A stretch of DNA of 7,794 bases from Sulfurovum sp. (GTDB lineage Bacteria > Campylobacterota > Campylobacteria > Campylobacterales > Sulfurovaceae), in contig JAPHUJ010000282.1 in the NCBI GenBank assembly GCA_026193735.1, positions 1-7,794 of the forward strand, read 5' to 3'. Below the pieces are notes generated by a model. The model made no database searches and was not told the DNA's origin. It saw nothing but the letters and a program-made list of their open reading frames with translations. This document shows positions 1-5,750 of this stretch, one piece after another (positions within the stretch are counted from its first letter, which is position 1; each line of letters starts with the position of its first letter). The translations under genes and the position numbers were made by a program.

Positions 1-33
1 GTACGTGGGTTAGGGTATAGTATTGATTTTTAA
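1..33 (+). CDS. OmpR/PhoB-family response regulator, C-terminal end only (partial)
   Basis: Only the last ten codons and the TAA stop are in the window; they read VRGLGYSIDF. This matches the closing beta-hairpin of the winged-helix DNA-binding domain of OmpR/PhoB-type regulators, which typically ends in a V-R-G-x-G-Y-x-hydrophobic pattern. The stop lies inside the start of the following histidine kinase gene, an 11-base overlap that is usual for a regulator/kinase pair translated together. The family call rests on the short motif plus the adjacent kinase. The receiver domain and most of the effector domain lie before the window. It is the obvious candidate to bind the tandem TTTACA sites at 1207-1223 and 3393-3409, but that link is inferred. 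Confidence 0.8.
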   Translation, partial: VRGLGYSIDF

Positions 34-1177
34 TACAGGAGAATTTGCTCGTAAATACGCATTAATCTATACTGGAATATTGGCTGTTTTACTCGTGGCG
101 CCATTGGTGGTATATATACAATTACTTTTACAGATAGATGAAGCAAAAGTAAGACTTTCTCTTGAAGCACAAGCAAAAAAAACCATTATTTCCATGCAAC
201 GCTATCAAAATGAAGATAAAGTATATCATTTTCCAAGGTATAAAGAGTATAAATCGGCACTCTATACAGATAAGTATCAAACGCTATTTACGACGTTAGA
301 TTTTGAACCTTTATCATTTACGGAGGGTTTTCATAAAATAGGAAATCGTTATTATTATGTCTATACACTTCCAGCTTCTTATTATTTCGGTGCAAACTAT
401 TTATTGGTTTCTACTGAGCATACGGCCAATGAAATTTACCTTTTTGCTGCGATGATCATGATAGCTATAGTGATAGCTTTGTTTATATTTTCATTTTTAT
501 TACTCAGAAATTTTTCAAGACCATATGAAAAACTCAATATGCAGTTAGATAACTTCATCAAAGATGCTATGCATGAGATCAATACACCTTTGAGTATCAT
601 CAACCTGAATTCTGATCTTTTTGCCAATAAATATGGTGAAAATAAATACTTATGGCGTATCAAGTCCGCTTCGAAAACACTGGCTACCATTTATAATGAT
701 ATGGATTATCTTGTGAAGGAAGGAATGGTGGTGCATAAAAAAAGCATCCTGAACTTTAGTGATTTCATTCAAAATAGAGTAGATTATTTTCAGGAAATTG
801 CAAATCTTAAGAATATCACTTTAAAGACATATATTAATTCTAAAATTATGTATGTTTTCTCCAAAACAAAATTGCAACGTATTGTAGATAATACTATTTC
901 AAATGCTATAAAATACAGTAATGATAATCTTCATCTTGAGATTAAACTCTATGAAGATGAAGGACATATTATTTTTGAAGTCAGAGATTATGGTGTAGGG
1001 ATCAAGAATGTCGATAAAATATTCTCACGATATTATAGGGAAGATCAAGCCAAAGGGGGGTTCGGGATAGGACTGAATATTGTGAAGCAGATCATTGATG
1101 AAGAAGGTATCTTACTTGAAGTTACTTCAACTTTAGGTCAAGGTTCAACCTTCAAATATATTTTTCCTATAAAATAA
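23..1177 (+). CDS. Membrane-bound sensor histidine kinase, HAMP-less
   Basis: This is a 384-residue sensor kinase, the expected partner of the regulator it overlaps. Membrane segments lie at about residues 13-37 and 138-162 and enclose a periplasmic sensor region of about 100 residues that is rich in tyrosine and matches no sensor domain I recognise. The phosphoacceptor box is HEINTPL with His184. The ATPase domain shows the N box around Asn290 and Asn294, the G1 box DYGVGI at 322-327, an F box at about 333-337 and the G2 box GGFGIG at 345-350. Only about 20 residues separate the second membrane segment from the H box, too few for a HAMP domain. The start is a TTG at 23, preceded by a purine-rich stretch at 12-15. 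No in-frame ATG occurs before residue 58, which would remove the first membrane helix. Its signal is unknown; a sulfur compound or periplasmic redox cue is a guess from context. Confidence 0.88.
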   Translation: MIFNTGEFARKYALIYTGILAVLLVAPLVVYIQLLLQIDEAKVRLSLEAQAKKTIISMQRYQNEDKVYHFPRYKEYKSALYTDKYQTLFTTLDFEPLSFTEGFHKIGNRYYYVYTLPASYYFGANYLLVSTEHTANEIYLFAAMIMIAIVIALFIFSFLLLRNFSRPYEKLNMQLDNFIKDAMHEINTPLSIINLNSDLFANKYGENKYLWRIKSASKTLATIYNDMDYLVKEGMVVHKKSILNFSDFIQNRVDYFQEIANLKNITLKTYINSKIMYVFSKTKLQRIVDNTISNAIKYSNDNLHLEIKLYEDEGHIIFEVRDYGVGIKNVDKIFSRYYREDQAKGGFGIGLNIVKQIIDEEGILLEVTSTLGQGSTFKYIFPIK

Positions 1178-1206
1178 ATATTTATTATAATTAATAATTA
1201 ATTTAT
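1178..1206 (+). promoter_or_regulatory. AT-rich tract upstream of the porin promoter
   Basis: This 29-base stretch is almost entirely A and T, with short mirrored TTAAT/ATTAA elements. It lies directly upstream of the TTTACA direct repeats. An UP-element-like or bent-DNA role is plausible. No stem-loop with a T tract is visible here, so nothing clearly terminates the kinase transcript before the porin gene, and read-through from the regulator/kinase unit is possible. Confidence 0.3.
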
Positions 1207-1238
1207 TTTACATTTTATTTACACTCACTTGTTATGAT
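1207..1238 (+). promoter_or_regulatory. Promoter of the porin/DsrE unit with tandem TTTACA response-regulator-like site
   Basis: Two identical hexamers TTTACA start at 1207 and 1218, exactly 11 bases apart. Nine bases after the second comes a -10-like TATGAT at 1233-1238. There is no TTGACA-like -35 at 16-18 bases from it, so the repeats occupy the -35 position. Two direct repeats in one-turn phase about 10 bases before the -10 is the established arrangement of PhoB-class activator sites. Nearly the same block is present before soxX at 3393-3424. Transcription would start about 22 bases before the ATG at 1268. The specific binding protein is inferred from the upstream regulator gene. Confidence 0.65.
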
Positions 1239-1267
1239 GATTCCTGAAATTATAAAAAGGACAGGAA

Positions 1268-2680
1268 ATGATTCAAAGAAAAACAAGTGTTTCAAAACGA
1301 TCTATATTAAAATTTGCTTTGGTTGCACCTCTATTATTTGGTGGGATGGAAGTCAATGCCGCGGATTGGTTAATGCTACAAGGTATACAACCAGATATGG
1401 TAGCACCAAAAGGGGTTTTAGTACCTTACAGAAGTAAGGTACCTAAAGTTTGGGGATTTATACAAGCCAACTACAAAAAAGATTTTGGTGAGGTATTCGT
1501 AACTCCTCCTGGTGCTTTTCCTAATGATGGCCTAAATAAAACTCCATTTTCATATCTTAATCCAAATCTTGAAGATCAGTCAGGGTTTAATGTATTCAGA
1601 GCGCGACTGGCACTCAGAGGGATGGCTGACAATGACAACCTTGTTAACTACTTCTTTATGACAGAGTTTGGAAACAGTGCGGTAAATAATCTTGCCGGGC
1701 ATGACGTGGCTACCTATTTTACGGATGCTTCTATTACACTCAAGCATATACCCGGAGCTAAGGTTCGTGTGGGGATGTTTAAGACTCCGGGAAGCGAAGA
1801 AGGACTTCAAGCGGTATTTGTCTCTCCTTACATAGAATTTACCACCATGACAAATCAGCAGCTTCTTGAACGACAGGTCAGTAATGTGGGTGCTGCTCAG
1901 AATCCTCTTGGCGAAGGTATTACGCAATACACGAGTACAAGTGTAGATAAGCCTATAGCAGCATTTCGTGATGTTGGAGTACAGATATTTGACACGTTCA
2001 AACTTCAGGATGACTGGACATTAAGCTATGCGTATATGTATGGTAACGGCACAGGTATTTCACACAGCAGTTCTAACAAGCAGGCAACTAATTATGGGTA
2101 CTTAGCACTAGAAAAGAACTTTGGAAAAGGCAAGGGATACTATACAGAAGCGATGAAATTCTACGTATGGGGACAGGATGGTAAACGTACATTAGATTCA
2201 TATGATGGAAATGTAACAACAGAGGTAGATGCTAACCGTCAACGCTACGGTGTGGGAATGACGTATTATCATAATGGACTGCGTTTTGAAGCGGAGTATA
2301 TGAAAGCAAAAGGTATGATATTTGCGGGTCCAACAGATATAGATCATGATCCTAGTGCAGAAGACTGGCAGTTTCAGTTTGCTACAGGTGATGAAAATGA
2401 GGCAGATGGCGGTTACGTAAATTTACAATACGAGATCATACCCAAAAAGTTTGAAGTGTTCGGACGTTATGACTACTGTAATCGTTTGACAAATACTACA
2501 AAAAATGAACGTAAGTTCAAAACAACCACAGTAGGAGCTTCTTATCGTTATAGAGGAGCAACACGTATTGACTTGAACTACATTATGAAAGACGGATCAG
2601 CACCTGGATTTGCTAAGGCACAAGATGTGTTAGATAATATGGGTAATCGGATCGCGGTTCAGATTACGGCAGCTTTTTAA
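1268..2680 (+). CDS. Outer-membrane porin-like beta-barrel protein
   Basis: This 470-residue exported protein has a basic N-terminus, a hydrophobic core at about 15-27 and probable signal peptidase I cleavage after VNA at residue 31. The mature part has alternating aromatic and hydrophobic strands rich in Tyr, Phe and Gly, with conserved-looking pieces such as RARLALRG (111-118) and VRVGMFKTPGSEEG (167-179). It ends in IAVQITAAF with a terminal Phe, the typical beta-signal of outer-membrane barrels. The overall look resembles phosphate-selective (OprO/OprP-type) porins; this is recognised by style, not by alignment. The ATG at 1268 has a good ribosome binding site, AAGGACAGG, just upstream. 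It is followed after 13 bases by the DsrE-like gene and is preceded by the same promoter block as soxX, so transport of thiosulfate or another sulfur anion is a reasonable inference. The signal peptide contains SKRSILK, which superficially resembles a KR-variant twin-arginine motif. Confidence 0.75.
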   Translation: MIQRKTSVSKRSILKFALVAPLLFGGMEVNAADWLMLQGIQPDMVAPKGVLVPYRSKVPKVWGFIQANYKKDFGEVFVTPPGAFPNDGLNKTPFSYLNPNLEDQSGFNVFRARLALRGMADNDNLVNYFFMTEFGNSAVNNLAGHDVATYFTDASITLKHIPGAKVRVGMFKTPGSEEGLQAVFVSPYIEFTTMTNQQLLERQVSNVGAAQNPLGEGITQYTSTSVDKPIAAFRDVGVQIFDTFKLQDDWTLSYAYMYGNGTGISHSSSNKQATNYGYLALEKNFGKGKGYYTEAMKFYVWGQDGKRTLDSYDGNVTTEVDANRQRYGVGMTYYHNGLRFEAEYMKAKGMIFAGPTDIDHDPSAEDWQFQFATGDENEADGGYVNLQYEIIPKKFEVFGRYDYCNRLTNTTKNERKFKTTTVGASYRYRGATRIDLNYIMKDGSAPGFAKAQDVLDNMGNRIAVQITAAF

Positions 2681-2693
2681 AAAAGGATAAAGA

Positions 2694-3200
2694 ATGAAAC
2701 TCAAAAAAACCTTATGGGCGCTTATGGCGCTTATAATGACAGCTACTTTGCCTGCATTGGCTAAAGAGAAGAAAAAAGATGATGTTACAAAGATCGTCTA
2801 TCAATGTGATTTTCCTGATGTCAAGCGTGTGCATCTTATGCTCAATACACTTAACAATGTTGTAAAACATTACCAAAGTACATTAGAAGATTATGAACTT
2901 GATATTGTAGCCCTTGGGCCCTGTCTTCAATATGTAATGAAAGACTTTAAGGGTACAGGATTTGAAGGAAAACCTTATCTTGACCATGGCGGTCCCGCAG
3001 GCAATGGAACTAGGGGACGTATTAAAAGTCTACTGATGACGGCAGGTGACAATATGAAAATTATCGCATGCCAGAATACTATGAAGAAGAAAAATGTCAA
3101 AGCAGAACAGATAGAAGATTTTGCAGAATTGACACCAGCAGGGATTATCAAGATAATTGATCTTCAGCATGAGGGCTATGCCTATATTAAAATAATGTAA
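2694..3200 (+). CDS. Exported DsrE/DsrF-like protein
   Basis: This 168-residue protein has a clear signal peptide (MKLKKTLWALMALIMTATLPALA) with likely cleavage after residue 23, so the mature protein should be periplasmic. The rest fits the DsrE/F-like fold of the COG1416 type: an opening strand (KIVYQCDF), a helix with HLMLNTLNNVVKHY (47-60), a strand DIVALGP (70-76), then MKIIACQNTMKKKN (121-134) and the ending GYAYIKIM. Mature cysteines are C38, C77 and C126; C126 in the ACQNTM motif sits where this family often carries its conserved cysteine. DsrE-family proteins bind or transfer sulfane sulfur. Together with the sox genes downstream, this suggests periplasmic sulfur handling, which is not demonstrated. 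A ribosome binding site, AAGGATAAAGA, precedes the ATG, and the gene lies 13 bases after the porin stop in one transcription unit. Confidence 0.8.
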   Translation: MKLKKTLWALMALIMTATLPALAKEKKKDDVTKIVYQCDFPDVKRVHLMLNTLNNVVKHYQSTLEDYELDIVALGPCLQYVMKDFKGTGFEGKPYLDHGGPAGNGTRGRIKSLLMTAGDNMKIIACQNTMKKKNVKAEQIEDFAELTPAGIIKIIDLQHEGYAYIKIM

Positions 3201-3220
3201 TACCCCTTTTTTTAACGGAT

Positions 3221-3251
3221 AAGTATAAACAGTTTTAGTCTGTCTATACTT
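3221..3251 (+). terminator. Stem-loop after the DsrE-like gene, probable terminator
   Basis: The arm AAGTATAAACAG (3221-3232) pairs with CTGTCTATACTT (3240-3251) in 11 of 12 positions around a 7-base loop, with a single A/C mismatch. The following bases are pyrimidine-rich (TTCTCCTTTG) but not a clean T run. It lies 20 bases after the stop codon, so it probably ends or stabilises the porin/dsrE transcript. Confidence 0.55.
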
Positions 3252-3323
3252 TCTCCTTTGCTATAAACCCTCATTGAAACACTATTAAAGAAACATTCTC
3301 AAAAAGTAGTTTGCACTCTTCTT

Positions 3324-3354
3324 ATCATAAATATTAGCTCTAATAATATATGAT
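3324..3354 (+). repeat. AT-rich inverted repeat (hairpin) upstream of soxX
   Basis: ATCATA at 3324-3329 pairs with TATGAT at 3349-3354. An inner stem TATTA/TAATA (3332-3336 with 3341-3345) closes a GCTC loop, with a small internal loop between the two stems. The next bases are T-rich (TTATTTTTAT), so it could be a weak second terminator, or a regulator-binding palindrome about 40 bases before the tandem repeats. No function can be fixed from the sequence. Confidence 0.35.
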
Positions 3355-3381
3355 TTATTTTTATAAAAGATAATTAAAATA

Positions 3382-3424
3382 TTTTCATAAAATTTACATT
3401 TTCTTTACACTTCTTCGTTATTAT
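3382..3424 (+). promoter_or_regulatory. soxX promoter with tandem TTTACA response-regulator-like site
   Basis: TTTACA hexamers start at 3393 and 3404, 11 bases apart, and a -10-like TATTAT lies at 3419-3424, nine bases after the second. A degenerate third copy, TTTTCA, starts at 3382, in the same 11-base phase. Spacing and sequence match the porin promoter block at 1207-1238, and the similarity continues to a shared TTGAAA/CTGAAA segment just past the -10. Transcription would start about 31 bases before the soxX ATG. This is the only clear promoter seen for soxXYZAB, so the operon should respond to the same regulator as the porin/dsrE unit. Confidence 0.68.
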
Positions 3425-3462
3425 GCTTCTTGAAACTTGAAATCAAATTAAAAGGAGTATGA

Positions 3463-4038
3463 ATGCATACAAAAATCAAATGTTTTGCCTATGCAACATT
3501 GTTTTTATCAGCTTCAGCATCACTATGTGCTGTGGATTTGACAAAAGCATATGATATGCCAGATGCAACAAAGATGATAGAGAAAGATATGTTCCCAGCG
3601 GCTAAAGCCTATACAATGCCAAAGAGCTGTAACCTCACTGATGCTAAGGCAATCGCTAGAGGGGAATTTATGTTCCATAATCTCAATGGTCAAAAAGCAA
3701 AGGGAAAACTACCAGCAGGACTGGCTAAGTTGACTGAGAAAAAAGGTAAAGACGGCAAAGTGAAAAAAGAGCCTAAACAGTATGGTAACTGTGTAGCATG
3801 TCATGACATCGAAGGTGCAAAAGGTGCAGGGAACATCGGTCCTAGTCTTACAGGATATAAGGCAATGTTCTTGGATACAAAAGCAAGAGATGCACAATTT
3901 GTCTATCAGAAAATTGCAGATCCTAGAATTGACAATCCAAATACACACATGACAGTCAATCTTACTACAGGACTCTTTACTGAACAAGAGATTTGTGATT
4001 ATACTGCATACGTTGTATCAGAAAAAAAGAAAAAATAA
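3463..4038 (+). CDS. soxX: SoxX, c-type cytochrome subunit of SoxAX
   Basis: SoxX pairs with SoxA in the periplasmic SoxAX cytochrome, which oxidatively joins thiosulfate to the SoxY cysteine and takes up the electrons. The 191-residue protein has a Sec signal peptide with likely cleavage after LCA (residue 23). The single haem site is CVACH (C110, C113, H114), followed by the class I cytochrome feature GNIGPSLTGY (123-132). The best candidate for the distal ligand is Met163 in NTHMT. Between ARGEFMFHNLNGQ and the haem motif lies an unusually lysine-rich segment (11 Lys in residues 78-106). Two further cysteines, C56 and C178, could form a disulfide. A strong ribosome binding site, AAAAGGAG, precedes the ATG. 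It is the first gene of soxXYZAB, with soxY starting 13 bases after its stop. Identification is firm from the haem motif plus operon position. Confidence 0.93.
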   Translation: MHTKIKCFAYATLFLSASASLCAVDLTKAYDMPDATKMIEKDMFPAAKAYTMPKSCNLTDAKAIARGEFMFHNLNGQKAKGKLPAGLAKLTEKKGKDGKVKKEPKQYGNCVACHDIEGAKGAGNIGPSLTGYKAMFLDTKARDAQFVYQKIADPRIDNPNTHMTVNLTTGLFTEQEICDYTAYVVSEKKKK

Positions 4039-4051
4039 AAGGAAATAGAGA

Positions 4052-4519
4052 ATGGAAAGAAGAAATTTTATAAAAAGTGTCTGTGCAGTATCGGCTGTAG
4101 CAGCAACAATTACACCTTCAGCATTATTTGCAAAAGAAGCACCAAAGGGTGAAAATGCATTGAGTTATGATGCAGCTGTAGCAGCTATCACAGGCGGTAA
4201 AGCAGTAGCAGACAGCGATAAAGTAAAATTAACAGTGCCTGAAATCGCAGAAAATGGTGCAGTTGTTCCTGTGAAGATTGAAGTAGATAACCCTATGGAA
4301 GCAAATAACTATGTAAAAGCGATCCATGTATTGAGTACTAAAAATGGTAATGCAAGATGTGCGGATGTAATGCTTACACCGTTAAATGGTAAAGGATATT
4401 TTGCAACTAGAGTAAAACTGGGTGGAACACAAGATGTTGTTGCCTTGGTAGAACTTAGCAATGGTACTTTTATAAAGTCAGCTAAAAGTGTTAAAGTAAC
4501 TATCGGTGGGTGTGGTTGA
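4052..4519 (+). CDS. soxY: SoxY, sulfur-carrier subunit of SoxYZ
   Basis: SoxY carries the sulfur intermediates covalently on a cysteine in a flexible C-terminal arm and travels between SoxAX, SoxB and other Sox enzymes in the periplasm. The 155-residue protein begins with a twin-arginine signal, ERRNFIKS, with cleavage likely after LFA (residue 27). Tat export is typical for SoxY, with SoxZ carried along. The carrier cysteine is C154 in the ending TIGGCG. The classic family ending is GGCGG, so this copy is one glycine shorter. A second mature cysteine, C103 (NARCADV), is present in the immunoglobulin-like domain. The ribosome binding site AAAGGAAA precedes the ATG. Unlike the usual tight soxY-soxZ junction, 103 bases follow before soxZ. 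Confidence 0.95.
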   Translation: MERRNFIKSVCAVSAVAATITPSALFAKEAPKGENALSYDAAVAAITGGKAVADSDKVKLTVPEIAENGAVVPVKIEVDNPMEANNYVKAIHVLSTKNGNARCADVMLTPLNGKGYFATRVKLGGTQDVVALVELSNGTFIKSAKSVKVTIGGCG

Positions 4520-4622
4520 TCTTATAAAAGTGATGTTTTGAGCATAGATATTTTAGCTTGAGGAATCAAAGAATGGCATGACCTTTCTTTGAGAGTATGA
4601 TAATGATAACAAAGGAAAACAG
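4520..4622 (+). other. soxY-soxZ intercistronic spacer with stem-loop
   Basis: This 103-base spacer contains no open frame of note. The arm TCAAAGAA (4566-4573) pairs perfectly with TTCTTTGA (4585-4592), and inside, after a T/T mismatch, GG pairs with CC around the loop CATGA. No T tract follows, so it is not a standard terminator. A processing or mRNA-stability element setting SoxY versus SoxZ levels is possible. The ribosome binding site for soxZ, AAAGGA, lies at 4611-4616. No convincing internal promoter is seen; a TATGAT at 4596-4601 has no -35 partner. Confidence 0.5.
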
Positions 4623-4961
4623 ATGGCAGAAGCAAGAAAGTCAATGATAAAAATTAAACCTAAAAAGTTTAAGGTTGGAGATACAGTAAAAGTTGATTTT
4701 ATTGTAATTCACCCAATGGATACAGGATTACAAAAAGATAAAAAAACAGGAAATATTATACCAGCACATTTTATAGATAATATTACTTTCTCTTTAGATG
4801 GTAAAGCATTTACTACAATGAAAGTATGGGAAACTGTTTCAACAAACCCTTATTTCTCTGTGAACTTAAAAGTACCTGGAGCAGGAACGATTACGGTTGA
4901 TTATACAGATAATACAGGTGAGAAAAATTCTAAGAGTAAAAAACTTAAGCCAAAAGGATAA
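4623..4961 (+). CDS. soxZ: SoxZ, partner subunit of SoxYZ
   Basis: SoxZ forms the heterodimer with SoxY and supports docking of the carrier arm in the Sox enzymes. The protein is 112 residues with no signal peptide, as expected because it is exported folded together with SoxY through Tat. Family features visible are the N-terminal SMIKIKPKKFKVGDTVKVDF (7-26), the HPMDTGL segment (30-36), NIIPAHFI (44-51) and the immunoglobulin-like strand pattern through TITVDYTDNTGE (89-100). It contains no cysteine. The ATG at 4623 is set by its ribosome binding site and the normal family N-terminus. Its stop is only 3 bases before soxA. Confidence 0.95.
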   Translation: MAEARKSMIKIKPKKFKVGDTVKVDFIVIHPMDTGLQKDKKTGNIIPAHFIDNITFSLDGKAFTTMKVWETVSTNPYFSVNLKVPGAGTITVDYTDNTGEKNSKSKKLKPKG

Positions 4962-4964
4962 GCA

Positions 4965-5741
4965 ATGAAAAGAGTAATATTACCTTTAGCTCTTTTGGCA
5001 ACTATGGGAACTGTATCGGTAAGTGCCGGTGAACAGTTTGCTATGAGTGATGCTGATAGAGCGATGTATTCAGAAATGTTAGAAAACAACCCTGCAGATA
5101 TCTTTGTAGAAGAAGGCGGAGAGATTTTTGAAGAAGCAATAGGTGGAGAAGCAGCCTTAGCAAAATTCTTAGGTGTTTCTGAAAAAGAGTTGCCTAAATA
5201 CATTGCAGGATTCCCAAGATATATTAAGAAACTTGGTAATGTTGTAGGGCTAGACCAAGTGATGCAAGCCATGCAAGTAGAGCAAGGTCAAAAGAAAACA
5301 GAACTCAAATCTGGAAAAATGTTTTCTATGCTTGCATATGTGAAATCATTAGCAAATGATGAAGTGATCAATATTGATGTAACTGCAGATGAACACATTA
5401 AAGCAGCATATGTATTAGGTAAAAAAACATATATGACTCCAAGAGGAGGCAGAGGGCTTTCTTGTAACTCTTGTCATAGTGCAGATATCGTTGGACAAGT
5501 GCTTCGAACACAGCCACTTCCAGACTTGGGTGATAATAATGTTGCTGGTACATGGCCTGCATACCGTATGACAAAGTCAAGTTTAAGAACAACACAAAGA
5601 AGATTTCAGGGATGTATGAAAAATGCACTTCTTAAAGTTATTCCAATAGGGTCTAAAGAGATGGTTGCACTTGAAGTATACGTGACTAAACTTGCAGCTG
5701 ATAAGAAAAAATCGATTGCTATCCCTGGTTTGAAAAGATAA
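4965..5741 (+). CDS. soxA: SoxA, mono-haem catalytic cytochrome subunit of SoxAX
   Basis: SoxA is the catalytic half of SoxAX, which forms the SoxY-cysteine S-thiosulfonate in the periplasm. The 258-residue protein has a Sec signal peptide cleaved probably after VSA (residue 21). There is one haem site, CNSCH (C167, C170, H171). C217 in RRFQGCMKN corresponds to the conserved active-site cysteine that ligates the haem iron, with the arginines at 212-213 close by. No second CxxCH is present, so this is the mono-haem type, unlike the di-haem SoxA of Paracoccus or Rhodovulum. These three are the only cysteines. The soxZ stop is 3 bases upstream, and the ribosome binding site AAAGGA overlaps the soxZ end, suggesting translational coupling. 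soxB follows after 9 bases. Confidence 0.95.
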   Translation: MKRVILPLALLATMGTVSVSAGEQFAMSDADRAMYSEMLENNPADIFVEEGGEIFEEAIGGEAALAKFLGVSEKELPKYIAGFPRYIKKLGNVVGLDQVMQAMQVEQGQKKTELKSGKMFSMLAYVKSLANDEVINIDVTADEHIKAAYVLGKKTYMTPRGGRGLSCNSCHSADIVGQVLRTQPLPDLGDNNVAGTWPAYRMTKSSLRTTQRRFQGCMKNALLKVIPIGSKEMVALEVYVTKLAADKKKSIAIPGLKR

Positions 5742-5750
5742 GGGGATAAA

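Larger units (their letters stand above)
3201..3462 (+). other. Intergenic region between the DsrE-like gene and soxX
   Basis: This 262-base AT-rich region has no convincing gene. It holds, in order, a stem-loop just after the DsrE-like stop (3221-3251), an AT-rich hairpin followed by a T-rich stretch (3324-3360), the soxX promoter with tandem repeats (3382-3424), and the soxX ribosome binding site AAAAGGAG (3451-3458). It separates the porin/dsrE unit from the sox operon. Confidence 0.7.

Noticed and set aside
436..690. Reverse-strand frame inside the histidine kinase
   Set aside because: It lies opposite the second membrane segment and the H box of a clear kinase. Its hydrophobicity simply mirrors the codons of the true gene.
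1234..1437. 67-residue + strand frame overlapping the start of the porin gene
   Set aside because: Its ATG lies in the -10 region of the porin promoter, it has no ribosome binding site, and it runs out of frame inside the signal-peptide region of the much longer porin gene. The translation has no recognisable pattern.
1580..1927. 115-residue reverse-strand frame inside the porin gene
   Set aside because: A shadow of the porin coding sequence. It has no plausible ribosome binding site and no family character.
4596..4601. Internal promoter for soxZ (TATGAT)
   Set aside because: No -35-like hexamer and no TTTACA repeat is found at a suitable distance.
4901..5272. 123-residue reverse-strand frame over soxZ/soxA
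   Set aside because: It is antisense to two firmly identified sox genes and has no supporting signals.
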